From: an uncultured Burkholderiales bacterium
GTDB lineage: Bacteria; Pseudomonadota; Gammaproteobacteria; Burkholderiales; Burkholderiaceae_C
Assembly (NCBI GenBank): GCA_903952885.1
Contig: CAJBHE010000068.1
Coordinates: 1-30,168 of the forward strand
Length of the DNA stretch: 30,168 bases
Direction: 5' to 3'
In this document: positions 8,779 through 16,886 of the stretch, piece after piece
Layout: every line of letters starts with the position of its first letter
Position numbering within the stretch: position 1 is the first letter of the stretch
Program-made: the position numbers and the translations under genes
The notes under the pieces: model-generated
What the model saw: the letters and a program-made list of their open reading frames with translations, nothing else
Databases searched by the model: none
What the model was told of the DNA's origin: nothing

Positions 8779-9596
8779 CCACGCGCTACACCCACATGCG
8801 ACCACGTCCCGAGGTGAATGCCTCGGTGGCAGTGCCACTTGACGTCAAGCTCATGCACATGGCGGCTTCGCTCATGTTTGTGGGCTTGGTCGTGGGTGCG
8901 CTGGTGTGCGGTATGTGGTCCTTGGTGCAGTTGCCAACGTTTGCTTTAAAGGGCGTCACTGTGAAGGGTGATGTGGAGCACAACAACGAAGTGACCTTGC
9001 GTGCCAACGTGGTGACCAAGTTCACAGGTAATTTTTTCACAGCCGATTTAGGTCGTGTGCGCAGCGCGTTTGAGAGCGTGCCTTGGGTTCGTTTGGCTTC
9101 GGTGCAGCGCGAGTTTCCCAACCGCTTGCGCGTGACGCTGCAAGAGCACAAGCCCGTGGCCTATTGGGGTGACGATGGCGAACAGCGCATGGTCAACAGC
9201 TACGGTGAAGTGTTTGAAGCCAATGCGGCTGATTTGGATGACGACAAGATGCCGCGCCTGAGTGGGCCTGACAGCCAATCGCAGCAAGTGCTGGCCATGT
9301 ATTTGGCCCTAGAACCCATCTTCAAAGCTCTGAGCTTGGGGGTGGACAGCTTGGTTTTGACCGATCGCGGCAGCTGGCGTGCCAAGTTGGCGCACGGTGC
9401 GGTGATTGAATTGGGACGCGGCAGTGTGGATGACGTGATGGTGCGCGTGCAACGTGTTTCTCAGACGTTAACGCAAGTCACACAAAAGCTGGGCCGCAAG
9501 GCCTCGGCCATTGAGTCAGCCGATTTACGGCATGACAACGGTTATGCGATTCGGGTGCGCGGGGTAAGCACGCAAGACGTGCCTGCCAAACGCTAA
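8775..9596 (+). CDS. ftsQ: Cell division protein FtsQ
   Basis: Bitopic inner-membrane divisome protein that links FtsB/FtsL to the late division machinery. The 273-residue product has a short cytoplasmic N terminus, one membrane segment at about residues 28-55, and a periplasmic POTRA domain beginning around LKGVTVKGDVEHNNEVTL. The FtsQ domain follows, with VPWVRLASVQREFPNRLRV and LQEHKPVAYWG. The position between ddlB and ftsA is diagnostic. Its ATG overlaps the ddlB stop, and 31 bases separate it from ftsA. Confidence 0.95.
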   Translation: MTTRYTHMRPRPEVNASVAVPLDVKLMHMAASLMFVGLVVGALVCGMWSLVQLPTFALKGVTVKGDVEHNNEVTLRANVVTKFTGNFFTADLGRVRSAFESVPWVRLASVQREFPNRLRVTLQEHKPVAYWGDDGEQRMVNSYGEVFEANAADLDDDKMPRLSGPDSQSQQVLAMYLALEPIFKALSLGVDSLVLTDRGSWRAKLAHGAVIELGRGSVDDVMVRVQRVSQTLTQVTQKLGRKASAIESADLRHDNGYAIRVRGVSTQDVPAKR

Positions 9597-9627
9597 CGAG
9601 CAGAAGTAGAGAAAGAACGAGGCTGTT

Positions 9628-10857
9628 ATGGCAAAAGAGTACAAAGATTTGGTGGTCGGCTTAGACATTGGCACAGCCAAGGTCATGGTGGTCGTGGCCG
9701 AAGTGTTGCCCGATGGTGAGCTCAAGCTCGCAGGCCTCGGTGTGGCCCCCAGTAATGGTTTGAAGCGTGGTGTGGTGGTCAACATCGACGCCACGGTGCA
9801 AAGCATTCAGCAAGCTTTGAAAGAAGCCGAGCTGATGGCTGATTGCAAGATCACGCGTGTTTACACCGGCATCACAGGCAGCCACATTCGCGGCATCAAC
9901 TCCACAGGCATGGTGGCGGTGAAAGACAAAGAAGTCACCGCCGCCGATGTGGCCCGTGTGGTGGAAACTGCCAAGGCCATCAACATCTCGACTGACCAAC
10001 GTTTGCTGTTGGTGCAGCCGCAAGAGTTTGTGATCGACGGCCAAGACGTGCGCGAGCCCATTGGCATGAGCGGTATCCGTTTGGAAGCCAAGGTGCACAT
10101 CGTCACCGGCGCCCAAAGTGCGGCAGAAAACATCATCAAGTGTGTGCGGCGTTGCGGCTTGGATGTGGACCGACTCATGCTCAACCCACTGGCCTCTAGC
10201 ATGTCGGTGTTAACCGACGACGAGCGCGAGCTGGGCGTGGCCTTGGTGGACATTGGGGCAGGCACCACCGACGTGACCATCTTTACCAATGGTGCGATTC
10301 GCCATACTGCAGTTATCCCCATCGCAGGCGACTTGATCACCAGCGACATTGCGATGGCCTTGCGCACACCCACCAAAGACGCGGAAGAAATCAAGATTGA
10401 ATCGGGCTATGCCAAACAACTGTTGGCTGACCCAGACGTGCAAGTGGAAGTGCCGGGTCTAGGTGACCGCACGCCACGCATGTTGAGCCGCCAAGCTTTG
10501 GCGGGCGTGATTGAGCCACGCGTGGAAGAAATCTTCTCGCTCGTCCAGCAAGTCATTCGCGACTCCGGTTACGAAGAAGTGTTGTCGTCAGGCATTGTGC
10601 TCACGGGCGGCAGCGCGGTAATGCCGGGCATGGTGGAGTTGGGCGAAGACATTTTCTTGAAGCCTGTGCGTCGCGGTGTGCCGCAGTACAGCAGCGCTTT
10701 GGCCGACATGGTGTCGCAGCCACGCGCCGCAACAGTGATGGGTTTGCTAGCGGAAGCGGGTGTGGACCGTCAACGCGGTTTCAAAGTTTCACAAAAGAGT
10801 GGGTCGGTCAATTCGTTGATGGACAGTATCAAAAACTGGTTTGTGGGGAACTTTTAA
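9628..10857 (+). CDS. ftsA: Cell division protein FtsA (actin-like membrane anchor for FtsZ)
   Basis: Actin-family ATPase that tethers FtsZ to the membrane and recruits later division proteins. It has 409 residues. The phosphate-binding signatures LVVGLDIGTAKVMVV at the N terminus and LVDIGAGTTDVTIF in the middle are visible, as is GIVLTGGSAVMPGM. The C-terminal SLMDSIKNWFVGNF has the look of the amphipathic membrane-targeting helix typical of FtsA. GAGG at 9619-9622 lies 5 bases before the ATG. It is followed by the longest gap in the dcw part of the window (181 bases) before ftsZ. Confidence 0.97.
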   Translation: MAKEYKDLVVGLDIGTAKVMVVVAEVLPDGELKLAGLGVAPSNGLKRGVVVNIDATVQSIQQALKEAELMADCKITRVYTGITGSHIRGINSTGMVAVKDKEVTAADVARVVETAKAINISTDQRLLLVQPQEFVIDGQDVREPIGMSGIRLEAKVHIVTGAQSAAENIIKCVRRCGLDVDRLMLNPLASSMSVLTDDERELGVALVDIGAGTTDVTIFTNGAIRHTAVIPIAGDLITSDIAMALRTPTKDAEEIKIESGYAKQLLADPDVQVEVPGLGDRTPRMLSRQALAGVIEPRVEEIFSLVQQVIRDSGYEEVLSSGIVLTGGSAVMPGMVELGEDIFLKPVRRGVPQYSSALADMVSQPRAATVMGLLAEAGVDRQRGFKVSQKSGSVNSLMDSIKNWFVGNF

Positions 10858-11038
10858 ACATGATGCCTCACACCTTGCTATACCTTGCACGCGGCAGCCC
10901 GCCGCAGCGACCGCACAGGCATCGACGATCTCGATTCTGTGCTGCCAAAGCGCCACCCTCATAGAAGGAGCGCGATGAACCACAAGCAAAAAACAAACGA
11001 CTTAGGCAACTGCAAATTTTCAGATTAGGAGAAACATC
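10858..11038 (+). promoter_or_regulatory. ftsA-ftsZ intergenic region
   Basis: This is the only sizeable gap in the dcw run, 181 bases. It contains a small GC-rich hairpin (GCGGC at 10891-10895 with GCCGC at 10901-10905), the 17-codon ORF, and the ftsZ Shine-Dalgarno AGGAG at 11027-11031, 7 bases before the ATG. In other proteobacteria extra ftsZ promoters lie in or near ftsA. I see a TATACC at 10879-10884 but no convincing partner -35, so a promoter here is only an inference. Confidence 0.3.
10975..11028 (+). CDS. Putative 17-residue upstream ORF in the ftsA-ftsZ gap
   Basis: A short frame MNHKQKTNDLGNCKFSD has AAGGAG at 10965-10970, 4 bases before its ATG. Its TAG stop (11026-11028) runs into the AGGAG of ftsZ (11027-11031). 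This layout could couple its translation to ftsZ initiation. Just upstream, another frame (10860-10964, 34 codons) ends immediately before that AAGGAG, but it is Arg/Pro-rich and looks like chance. No homology can be claimed for the 17-mer; it may be a coupling ORF or a coincidence. Confidence 0.35.
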   Translation: MNHKQKTNDLGNCKFSD

Positions 11039-12301
11039 ATGACCATCGAAATGATCGAAGTTGAAGCATTCAACTCAGGCACACAAATTAAAGTCATTGG
11101 CGTAGGTGGCGGTGGCGGCAACGCTGTTGAACACATGATCAGCTCTCGCGTTCAAGGTGTGGAGTTCGTCACAGCGAACACCGACGCACAAGCTTTGCGC
11201 GTGAGCAATGCACACAAAGTCATCCAACTGGGCTCTAGCGGCCTAGGCGCTGGCAGTAAGCCAGAGCGCGGCCGTGAAGCGGCCGAAGCCGCGATTGACG
11301 ACATTCGTGCCGCGCTGGAAGGCACCAATATGTTGTTCGTCACAGCCGGTATGGGCGGCGGCACGGGCACAGGTGCTGCCCCTGTGGTGGCACGTGTGGC
11401 ACGCGAGATGGGCATCTTGACGGTTGGCGTGGTAACCAAGCCCTTCGAATTCGAAGGCAGCCGTCGCATGGGCAACGCTGAAGCAGGTTTGGCTGAACTC
11501 GAAGCCAACGTGGATTCCCTCATCGTGGTGTTGAACGAAAAGCTGATGGACGTGTTGGGCGAAGACGCCAGCCAAGACGAAGCTTTTGCCTTTGCCAACG
11601 ACGTGTTGAAAAACTCCGTTGGCGGCATTGCCGAGATCATCAACGTCGAAGCTTTGGTGAACGTCGACTTTGAAGACGTGCGCACTGTGATGAGCGAAAC
11701 CGGCAAAGCCATGATGGGCACAGCCGCGGCCAGCGGTCCAGACCGTGCACGCATTGCAGCTGAGCAAGCCGTGGCTTGCCCCTTGCTCGAAGGCGTGGAC
11801 ATGTCAGGTGCCAAGGGCGTGTTGGTGTTGATCACAGCAGCCAAGGGTGGCTTGAAGTTGTCTGAGTCGCGCGAAGCCATGAACACGATTCGCAAATTTG
11901 CTTCACCCGATGCACACGTGATTTACGGTACGGCTTATGACGAAAACTTGGGCGACCAAATTCGCGTCACTGTGGTGGCCACAGGTTTGGCTGGTAGCCG
12001 TCGCGCTGCACCTCAGTTGCAAGTGTTGCGCACAGGTACGGACGGCATGAGTTTCCCCACCTCGCAAGCGCCGAATGCATCGCCTGCAGGCGTGTTGGCT
12101 GCTGCTACTGGCGGCTTGGCTGGCTTGGCCAGTGGTTTAGGTCTGGGTTCTGCCGCTGCACAACCCAACTACGACTCCATGAACTCTCCCGCCGTGTGGC
12201 GTGGTAACCGTACCTCGGCAGCTGCCAAGGTCGATGCATTGTCATCGGGTGGCATGGACGACTACGAAATTCCAGCCTTCTTGCGCAAGCAAGCGGACTG
12301 A
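11039..12301 (+). CDS. ftsZ: Cell division GTPase FtsZ
   Basis: Tubulin-like GTPase that assembles the cytoplasmic Z ring. It has 420 residues. The N-terminal KVIGVGGGGGNAV, the GTP-binding signature GGGTGTG (residues 106-112), the NVDFEDVRTVM T7-loop region and the conserved C-terminal tail DDYEIPAFLRKQAD, which binds FtsA and ZipA-type partners, are all present. A variable Gly/Ala-rich linker occupies about residues 335-400. AGGAG sits 7 bases before the ATG. Next comes lpxC after 24 bases. Confidence 0.98.
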   Translation: MTIEMIEVEAFNSGTQIKVIGVGGGGGNAVEHMISSRVQGVEFVTANTDAQALRVSNAHKVIQLGSSGLGAGSKPERGREAAEAAIDDIRAALEGTNMLFVTAGMGGGTGTGAAPVVARVAREMGILTVGVVTKPFEFEGSRRMGNAEAGLAELEANVDSLIVVLNEKLMDVLGEDASQDEAFAFANDVLKNSVGGIAEIINVEALVNVDFEDVRTVMSETGKAMMGTAAASGPDRARIAAEQAVACPLLEGVDMSGAKGVLVLITAAKGGLKLSESREAMNTIRKFASPDAHVIYGTAYDENLGDQIRVTVVATGLAGSRRAAPQLQVLRTGTDGMSFPTSQAPNASPAGVLAAATGGLAGLASGLGLGSAAAQPNYDSMNSPAVWRGNRTSAAAKVDALSSGGMDDYEIPAFLRKQAD

Positions 12302-12313
12302 GAGGGGATTCAT

Positions 12314-12319
12314 TAAAAT
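12314..12319 (+). promoter_or_regulatory. Candidate -10 element for a leaderless lpxC transcript
   Basis: TAAAAT lies 6 bases before the GTG start of lpxC, in a stretch without any Shine-Dalgarno sequence. Transcription from such a -10 would begin at or near the start codon. No good -35 is visible at 16-18 bases upstream. Confidence 0.35.
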
Positions 12320-12325
12320 CACACC

Positions 12326-13249
12326 GTGCTCAAACAAAGAACCCTTCAATCCCTCACCAAAGCAGTAGGTGTTGGTCTCCACAGCGGTCAACGCGTGGAG
12401 CTGACACTTCGCCCCGCGCAACCAGACACGGGTATCGTGTTCCGGCGGGTGGATTTGCCGCAGCCCGTCGACATTCCGATCACCGCCACGGCTGTGACGG
12501 ACACGCGGTTGGCGTCGACCATTTCCAATGGTGGTGCCAAGGTGTTCACCGTGGAGCATTTGATGTCGGCCTGTGCAGGTCTTGGCATTGACAACCTCTA
12601 CATCGACATCACGGCTGAAGAAGTGCCCATTCTTGATGGCTCGGCTTCCTCGTTTGTGTTCTTGCTGCAAAGCGCGGGCATCTTGGAGCAAAACGCGCCC
12701 AAGCGTTTCATCCGTGTGTTGAAAACGGTGGAAGTGTGTGAAGGCGAGGGCGCTAACGTGAAGTGGGCGCGTCTTGAGCCGCATCACGGCTACAAGCTCA
12801 GCTTCGAAATTGACTTTCGCCACCCTGCGGTAGATTCCACAGGCCAAAGTGTGGTGTTTGACATGGATGTGAACGACTACACCCGTGATATTGCACGCGC
12901 CCGTACCTTTGGTTTCACCCGCGATGTGGAGATGATGCGCGCCAATGGCTTGGCCTTGGGCGGCGGTTTGGACAACGCCATCGTGATGGATGACTACAAG
13001 GTCTTGAACAGCGATGGCCTGCGCTATGACGACGAGTTTGTGAAGCACAAAATTCTCGACGCCATGGGCGACTTGTATTTGCTTGGCAAGCCACTGCTCG
13101 CCTCGTATGTGGCCTTTCGCTCGGGTCACGCCATGAACAACAGGCTGTTGCGAGAGCTGCTGAACCAGCCTGAAGCTTATGAAGTCGTTACTTTTGAAGA
13201 TGCTCGCCAAGCGCCAGCTGGTTTAGCGCAACTGGCACCTGCTTGGTAA
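12326..13249 (+). CDS. lpxC: UDP-3-O-acyl-N-acetylglucosamine deacetylase
   Basis: Cytoplasmic zinc enzyme that performs the committed step of lipid A synthesis. The 307-residue product shows the zinc ligands expected for the family: H78 in VEHLMSACAGLG, and H241 and D245 in FVKHKILDAMGD. H268 in SGHAMNN is the catalytic-region histidine. The start is GTG, giving MLKQRTLQSLTKAVGVGLHS, which is the normal N terminus; no in-frame ATG fits better. There is no Shine-Dalgarno, and a -10-like TAAAAT lies just upstream, so it may be leaderless. As in many proteobacteria it follows ftsZ and closes the dcw cluster. Confidence 0.96.
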   Translation: MLKQRTLQSLTKAVGVGLHSGQRVELTLRPAQPDTGIVFRRVDLPQPVDIPITATAVTDTRLASTISNGGAKVFTVEHLMSACAGLGIDNLYIDITAEEVPILDGSASSFVFLLQSAGILEQNAPKRFIRVLKTVEVCEGEGANVKWARLEPHHGYKLSFEIDFRHPAVDSTGQSVVFDMDVNDYTRDIARARTFGFTRDVEMMRANGLALGGGLDNAIVMDDYKVLNSDGLRYDDEFVKHKILDAMGDLYLLGKPLLASYVAFRSGHAMNNRLLRELLNQPEAYEVVTFEDARQAPAGLAQLAPAW

Positions 13250-13301
13250 GCAATATTGACTTGTATATCGCCTCATGGGCGAGACAGCATCAGAGGTGGG
13301 C

Positions 13302-14699
13302 ATGATTCATATTCCAACGGTCTATCTCTTCCTTAGTTTTATTTACCTGCTGATGCCAATTGCGATTTGGATTGCGTTGAACAATCAAAGGTCTAAAGCC
13401 GTTATTTGGTGGTGTGTTGGCAGTGAGCTTTTTGCCATAGGCTTGTTATTGGTTGGCTTAAGACCTGTCATACCCACATGGGTGTCTTACACAGTCGCGA
13501 ACGGCCTGACATGGTTTGCGGCTTGCATGCAGGTGGTAGGTTTGCGCTTTGTCTTGCGTCAAAGCATTTCTGTGAAACTCATAGTTTTCCTAGTTATCGC
13601 GTGGCTTCTGGTGTTTGAATATTTCAGACTGGGATTGCAAAACTCCCATCTACGATTTGGTTGGGCCTTGCTCTTTTTTGTAGGTATCTTTGCACACATT
13701 GGGTATTTGGCAAGAAAAATCTCTGCAATTTATGAACTTAGAAATGCTCAAGTCTTGGCATGGATCTACATCGGTGGTGCATTGGTCTTATGCATCAGGA
13801 TTGTGCGAATTGCATTTGGCTACACAGAGCCAGATGCCACGGCACAAGGTGTTGACAGCTTCTTGGTTGTATTTAGTGGCGTCTTGGTTTCAGTGTTAGG
13901 TAGCTTCGCATTTGTAGGCCTGTTCATTGAAAGCTCCGCCAAGCGGGAAATGGCGGTAATAGCAGAGCGTGTGCGCCAAGATGAGAGTGTACGCCTGGGT
14001 GAGCAAATCGCACAGCTAGAGCGTCAACGCACTTTAGGTGCAATGTCATATTCGTTTGCGCATGAACTTAGCCAGCCTTTGACGGCTATTTTGATGGACA
14101 CCCATTCCATTAAATCCAGTTTGCAAAAAGACGCTGTCAACATTGAAGAAATTGTCGAGTCTGTTGCCGAAGTTGAACGCAGTGCAAATCGGACGGTTCA
14201 GTTGGTGGAGCGGATTCGCAATTTCATACGTCCAACGCAAAGCCTGAATGAACTTGTCGACATGAAGATGTTGGTTCGTGATGTTCAGCTTTTGCTATCG
14301 CATGACATCAAGATATGGGCTATTCAGTTTGAATGGGATTTTGATGAGACCGAGTGCGTGGTGATGGGTGACAAAATACAGTTATCGCAAATCGTACTCA
14401 ATGTTTATCGGAATGCTATTCAAGCCATGTCAACAGAAAAAGTTCGAAGAATCACTGTCTCACTAGAGCGAGAACCGCAGAGCGTGGTATTACGTGTGCG
14501 TGATAGTGGCCCAGGCTTGAATGAGTTCTTGCGCGACAAAGTCGGTCATCCGTTTATGACTACCAAAGCCGATGGTTTGGGTGTTGGTTTATCGATTTCA
14601 AAAACCATCGCGGAAATGCACAGTGGAAGTTTGACGATTACCAATGCCTTAGGCGGCGGGGCCTTGGTGGAGCTGAATTTGCCAGCGATTCAGCGATGA
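13302..14699 (+). CDS. Orphan membrane sensor histidine kinase
   Basis: Predicted inner-membrane histidine kinase. Numbered from ATG 13302, about seven hydrophobic segments fill residues 1-210, a coiled linker follows, then the phosphoacceptor helix FAHELSQPLTAIL with His254. The ATPase part has the N box NVYRNAIQAM, G1 box DSGPG and G2 box GLGVGLSI. There is no PAS or HAMP domain I can recognise. ATG 13302 has GAGGTG at 13293-13298; an alternative ATG 13275 adds nine residues and has a TATATC 5 bases before it. No response regulator is in the window. The gene is visibly richer in A/T codons than its neighbours, suggesting a different history. It converges on ruvC with a 14-base gap. The signal and target are unknown. 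Confidence 0.88.
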   Translation: MIHIPTVYLFLSFIYLLMPIAIWIALNNQRSKAVIWWCVGSELFAIGLLLVGLRPVIPTWVSYTVANGLTWFAACMQVVGLRFVLRQSISVKLIVFLVIAWLLVFEYFRLGLQNSHLRFGWALLFFVGIFAHIGYLARKISAIYELRNAQVLAWIYIGGALVLCIRIVRIAFGYTEPDATAQGVDSFLVVFSGVLVSVLGSFAFVGLFIESSAKREMAVIAERVRQDESVRLGEQIAQLERQRTLGAMSYSFAHELSQPLTAILMDTHSIKSSLQKDAVNIEEIVESVAEVERSANRTVQLVERIRNFIRPTQSLNELVDMKMLVRDVQLLLSHDIKIWAIQFEWDFDETECVVMGDKIQLSQIVLNVYRNAIQAMSTEKVRRITVSLEREPQSVVLRVRDSGPGLNEFLRDKVGHPFMTTKADGLGVGLSISKTIAEMHSGSLTITNALGGGALVELNLPAIQR

Positions 14700-14713
14700 C
14701 AAAGTAGCAGCTT

Positions 14714-15262
14714 CTAGCGACTGCGTCCGCCTTTGTACATGCCGCTTGTGCTGCGTTGCAGTACGGTGGCTGTTGCTAGTTTAGCCATCGAATGACCCGC
14801 ATGTGCATGCGTGATGGCAATGCCCAGTGCATCGGCTGCATCAGGCCCTGGCAGGCTCGGTAGGTTCAGCAAGCGTTTGACCATCTCTTGCACTTGTTCT
14901 TTTTTGGCCAGGCCGTGACCGGCTACCGCTTGCTTCATTTGTAGCGCGGTGTATTCGGCCACCGGCAAGTTACAGGTGGCCAAAGCGGTGATGCATGCAC
15001 CGCGTGCTTGGCCTAGCAAGAGGGTGGCTTGCGGGTTGACGTTGACAAACACAATCTCCACCGCGGATGTTTCGGGTGTGTAGCGCTCCACCACCTCTTG
15101 AATGCCATCAAACAGCACCTTCAGTCGCTCAGCCAAATTGCCTTGGACCTCTTTGTTGGTCTTGATTGTGCCGCTGGCTACATAAAGCAGCTGGTTGCCG
15201 TGCTTTTCCACCACACCAAAACCGGTGATTCGCAGGCCGGGGTCTATGCCAAGAATGCGCAT
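14714..15262 (-). CDS. ruvC: Crossover junction endodeoxyribonuclease RuvC
   Basis: Holliday-junction resolvase acting with RuvAB. The 182-residue product begins MRILGIDPGLRITGFG. The four acidic active-site residues expected for the family can be placed at D7, E69 (AVEIVFVN), D141 and D144 (PDAADALGIAITHAH). LGQARG and EYTALQMKQAVAG are also typical. The ATG overlaps the mtgA stop by one base (TAATG), so it is the last gene of the five-gene minus-strand unit. ruvA and ruvB, its usual neighbours, are not in the window. Confidence 0.96.
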   Translation of the reverse strand: MRILGIDPGLRITGFGVVEKHGNQLLYVASGTIKTNKEVQGNLAERLKVLFDGIQEVVERYTPETSAVEIVFVNVNPQATLLLGQARGACITALATCNLPVAEYTALQMKQAVAGHGLAKKEQVQEMVKRLLNLPSLPGPDAADALGIAITHAHAGHSMAKLATATVLQRSTSGMYKGGRSR

Positions 15263-15996
15263 TATGGCAGTTGTGCGCTGCCCATGCGCATCAGAATAAT
15301 TTCAGTACGGCCCGACAGGTAGTCAGACTGCGGGAACTTTTGGTAATGCTTGGGTCGCGGCAGCATGACAGCCAAGCGGCCAGCCTCCCAAGCCGACAGC
15401 TGCGAGGCTGGCTTTTGGAAGTAATGTTGCGCGGCCGCTTCTGCGCCAAAAATACCTTCCCCCCATTCCACATGGTTGAGGTACATCTCCAAGATGCGCT
15501 GCTTGCCCAACACGGCTTCTAGCATCACGGTCAGCACAAACTCCTGGCCCTTGCGAATCAAGGTGCGCTCACCCGACAGAAACAAGTTTTTGGCCAATTG
15601 CTGCGTGATGGTGGAGCCGCCCACCACTTTGGATGCTGCTTTACCTTGTGCTTTTTTGCTGGCTTGTAATTCAGCCTTGGCATTTTTGGCCCAAGCTTTT
15701 TCGATGGCGGCCCATTGCACGCCGTCGTGCTGAGCAAAGATGTCGTCTTCAGAGGCAATCACGGCGCGCTTGAGATGGTTGGAGATTTGGCTGTAAGGCA
15801 CCCAGTCTTGACGCCAGCGCAAACGGTCTTGGGTGCTGACGATACGCCATGCTTCTGAACGCTCAAACGAGGTGGACTCAGGCGCCACACGCGCCATGAC
15901 GGCGATACGTGCCAAGAAGAAAACTTGCAGGCCCAAGCTGGCCACCAAAACAAGCAACAGCCAGCGCAGCCAGGGGCGAAAGCGTGAGGTTTTCAT
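15262..15996 (-). CDS. mtgA: Monofunctional biosynthetic peptidoglycan transglycosylase
   Basis: GT51 glycosyltransferase that polymerises lipid II without a transpeptidase domain. The 244-residue product has one N-terminal membrane anchor (about residues 9-34). The GT51 motifs follow: ASEDDIFAQHDG with catalytic Glu83, GGSTITQQLAKNLFL (126-140), and ILEMYLNHVEWGEGIFG with the second glutamate near 170. Length and the lack of a penicillin-binding domain separate it from class A PBPs. It starts 17 bases after the TonB-like gene and runs into ruvC. No clear Shine-Dalgarno is seen, consistent with coupling to the gene before. Confidence 0.95.
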   Translation of the reverse strand: MKTSRFRPWLRWLLLVLVASLGLQVFFLARIAVMARVAPESTSFERSEAWRIVSTQDRLRWRQDWVPYSQISNHLKRAVIASEDDIFAQHDGVQWAAIEKAWAKNAKAELQASKKAQGKAASKVVGGSTITQQLAKNLFLSGERTLIRKGQEFVLTVMLEAVLGKQRILEMYLNHVEWGEGIFGAEAAAQHYFQKPASQLSAWEAGRLAVMLPRPKHYQKFPQSDYLSGRTEIILMRMGSAQLP

Positions 15997-16013
15997 GTTG
16001 CGCGCTGATTGAG

Positions 16014-16886
16014 TTACTTGGCGGCTTCGCCGCCGCGTGTTTGCAAGGTGTTGTCACGGCTGAAGATGAAGCGCGACACCACCGCCAGTTGGTCGGCTTG
16101 TTTGCGCATCTCTTCGGTGAAATCACCAAAGGGCCCTGCCGCGGTGGCAATCGCTTGGGCGCGACGGTCAAGGTCAGCTTGGCCTGAGCTTTGCACCACT
16201 TCGGTGGCCAACACGCGGCCATCTGTGTTGACGGTGATGATCATGGTCAATTCGCCGTAGAGTTTTTGTCCGCTGCTGGTGGCAGGAAAGTAGCGCGTGC
16301 CACGGTCTTCAATTCTGCGGCGCAACGCGTCGTAATACAGCGCATAGGCCACTTGTTTGGTTGCTGGGCTCACGTAATGCTTGCGGGGGCGTGCGTTGTC
16401 TTGGTTTATCCGTTCTTCAATTTCGGCCAAGAGTTTGAGCAACTGACGTCGCTTTTGCGCTACCGCGTCTTGTTCGGCTTTTGTTTTTTGCGGCTGAGGG
16501 GGTGGCAGTTGCGCGAGTACGTTTTTGACTTGCGCCAAGAGCAGCGATTGCTCTTGGCGCATGGCGGCCACTTGCCGCTGCAAGGACTCGGCCATGTCGC
16601 CCACCGAGGTGGTGGCCGCCGCGGGTAGGGGCGAGGCAGCGCGTCCGGTCTTTTGTTCACCGCCACCAGCCAACTGGGTTTGCGCCAAAGCTTGGGCTTT
16701 GTCGGGCGCATCTGCTTTGGCGCGGGTGTTGACCAAAATCACGTCCAGCGGTGTGTCGCTGAACAGGCGGTCAAACCTCTCAGGCGCAGCGATGCGCAGT
16801 GTGAGCAAAGCGCCATGTATGGCAAACGAAATGAACAAGGCTTTTTGCAGCCTTGACCAATGCTTCCATGACACACGCGAGCTCAT
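16014..16886 (-). CDS. TonB-like C-terminal domain membrane protein
   Basis: A 290-residue bitopic protein. A short basic N terminus is followed by one membrane segment (about residues 12-31), a long Gln/Ala-rich stretch with probable coiled coil (about 90-150), and a C-terminal domain. The C-terminal domain (LYGELTMIITVNTDGRV through the VVQSSGQADLDRRA region to VVSRFIFSRDN) resembles the TonB periplasmic fold. It lacks the Pro-Glu/Pro-Lys repeats of classical TonB, and no exbB or exbD is nearby. It may be an energy transducer or a periplasm-spanning partner of envelope proteins. ATG 16886 overlaps the stop of the RNase gene (TGATG); a GTG at 16889 would add one residue. Confidence 0.8.
   Translation of the reverse strand: MSSRVSWKHWSRLQKALFISFAIHGALLTLRIAAPERFDRLFSDTPLDVILVNTRAKADAPDKAQALAQTQLAGGGEQKTGRAASPLPAAATTSVGDMAESLQRQVAAMRQEQSLLLAQVKNVLAQLPPPQPQKTKAEQDAVAQKRRQLLKLLAEIEERINQDNARPRKHYVSPATKQVAYALYYDALRRRIEDRGTRYFPATSSGQKLYGELTMIITVNTDGRVLATEVVQSSGQADLDRRAQAIATAAGPFGDFTEEMRKQADQLAVVSRFIFSRDNTLQTRGGEAAK

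Noticed and set aside
10891..10905. Transcription terminator between ftsA and ftsZ
   Set aside because: The stem is only 5 bases and no T-tract follows.
10860..10964. A 34-residue protein right after ftsA
   Set aside because: Composition is Arg/Pro/His-rich as expected from a random frame in GC-rich DNA and the ribosome binding site is weak; kept only as part of the ftsZ leader observation.
12242..13210. A 322-codon minus-strand open frame opposite lpxC
   Set aside because: It is a complete shadow of lpxC, which is certain on the + strand; the His/Val-rich translation has no domain features.
13275..14699. Histidine kinase as part of a two-gene system with ruvC-side genes
   Set aside because: The neighbouring genes are convergent and none encodes a receiver domain.
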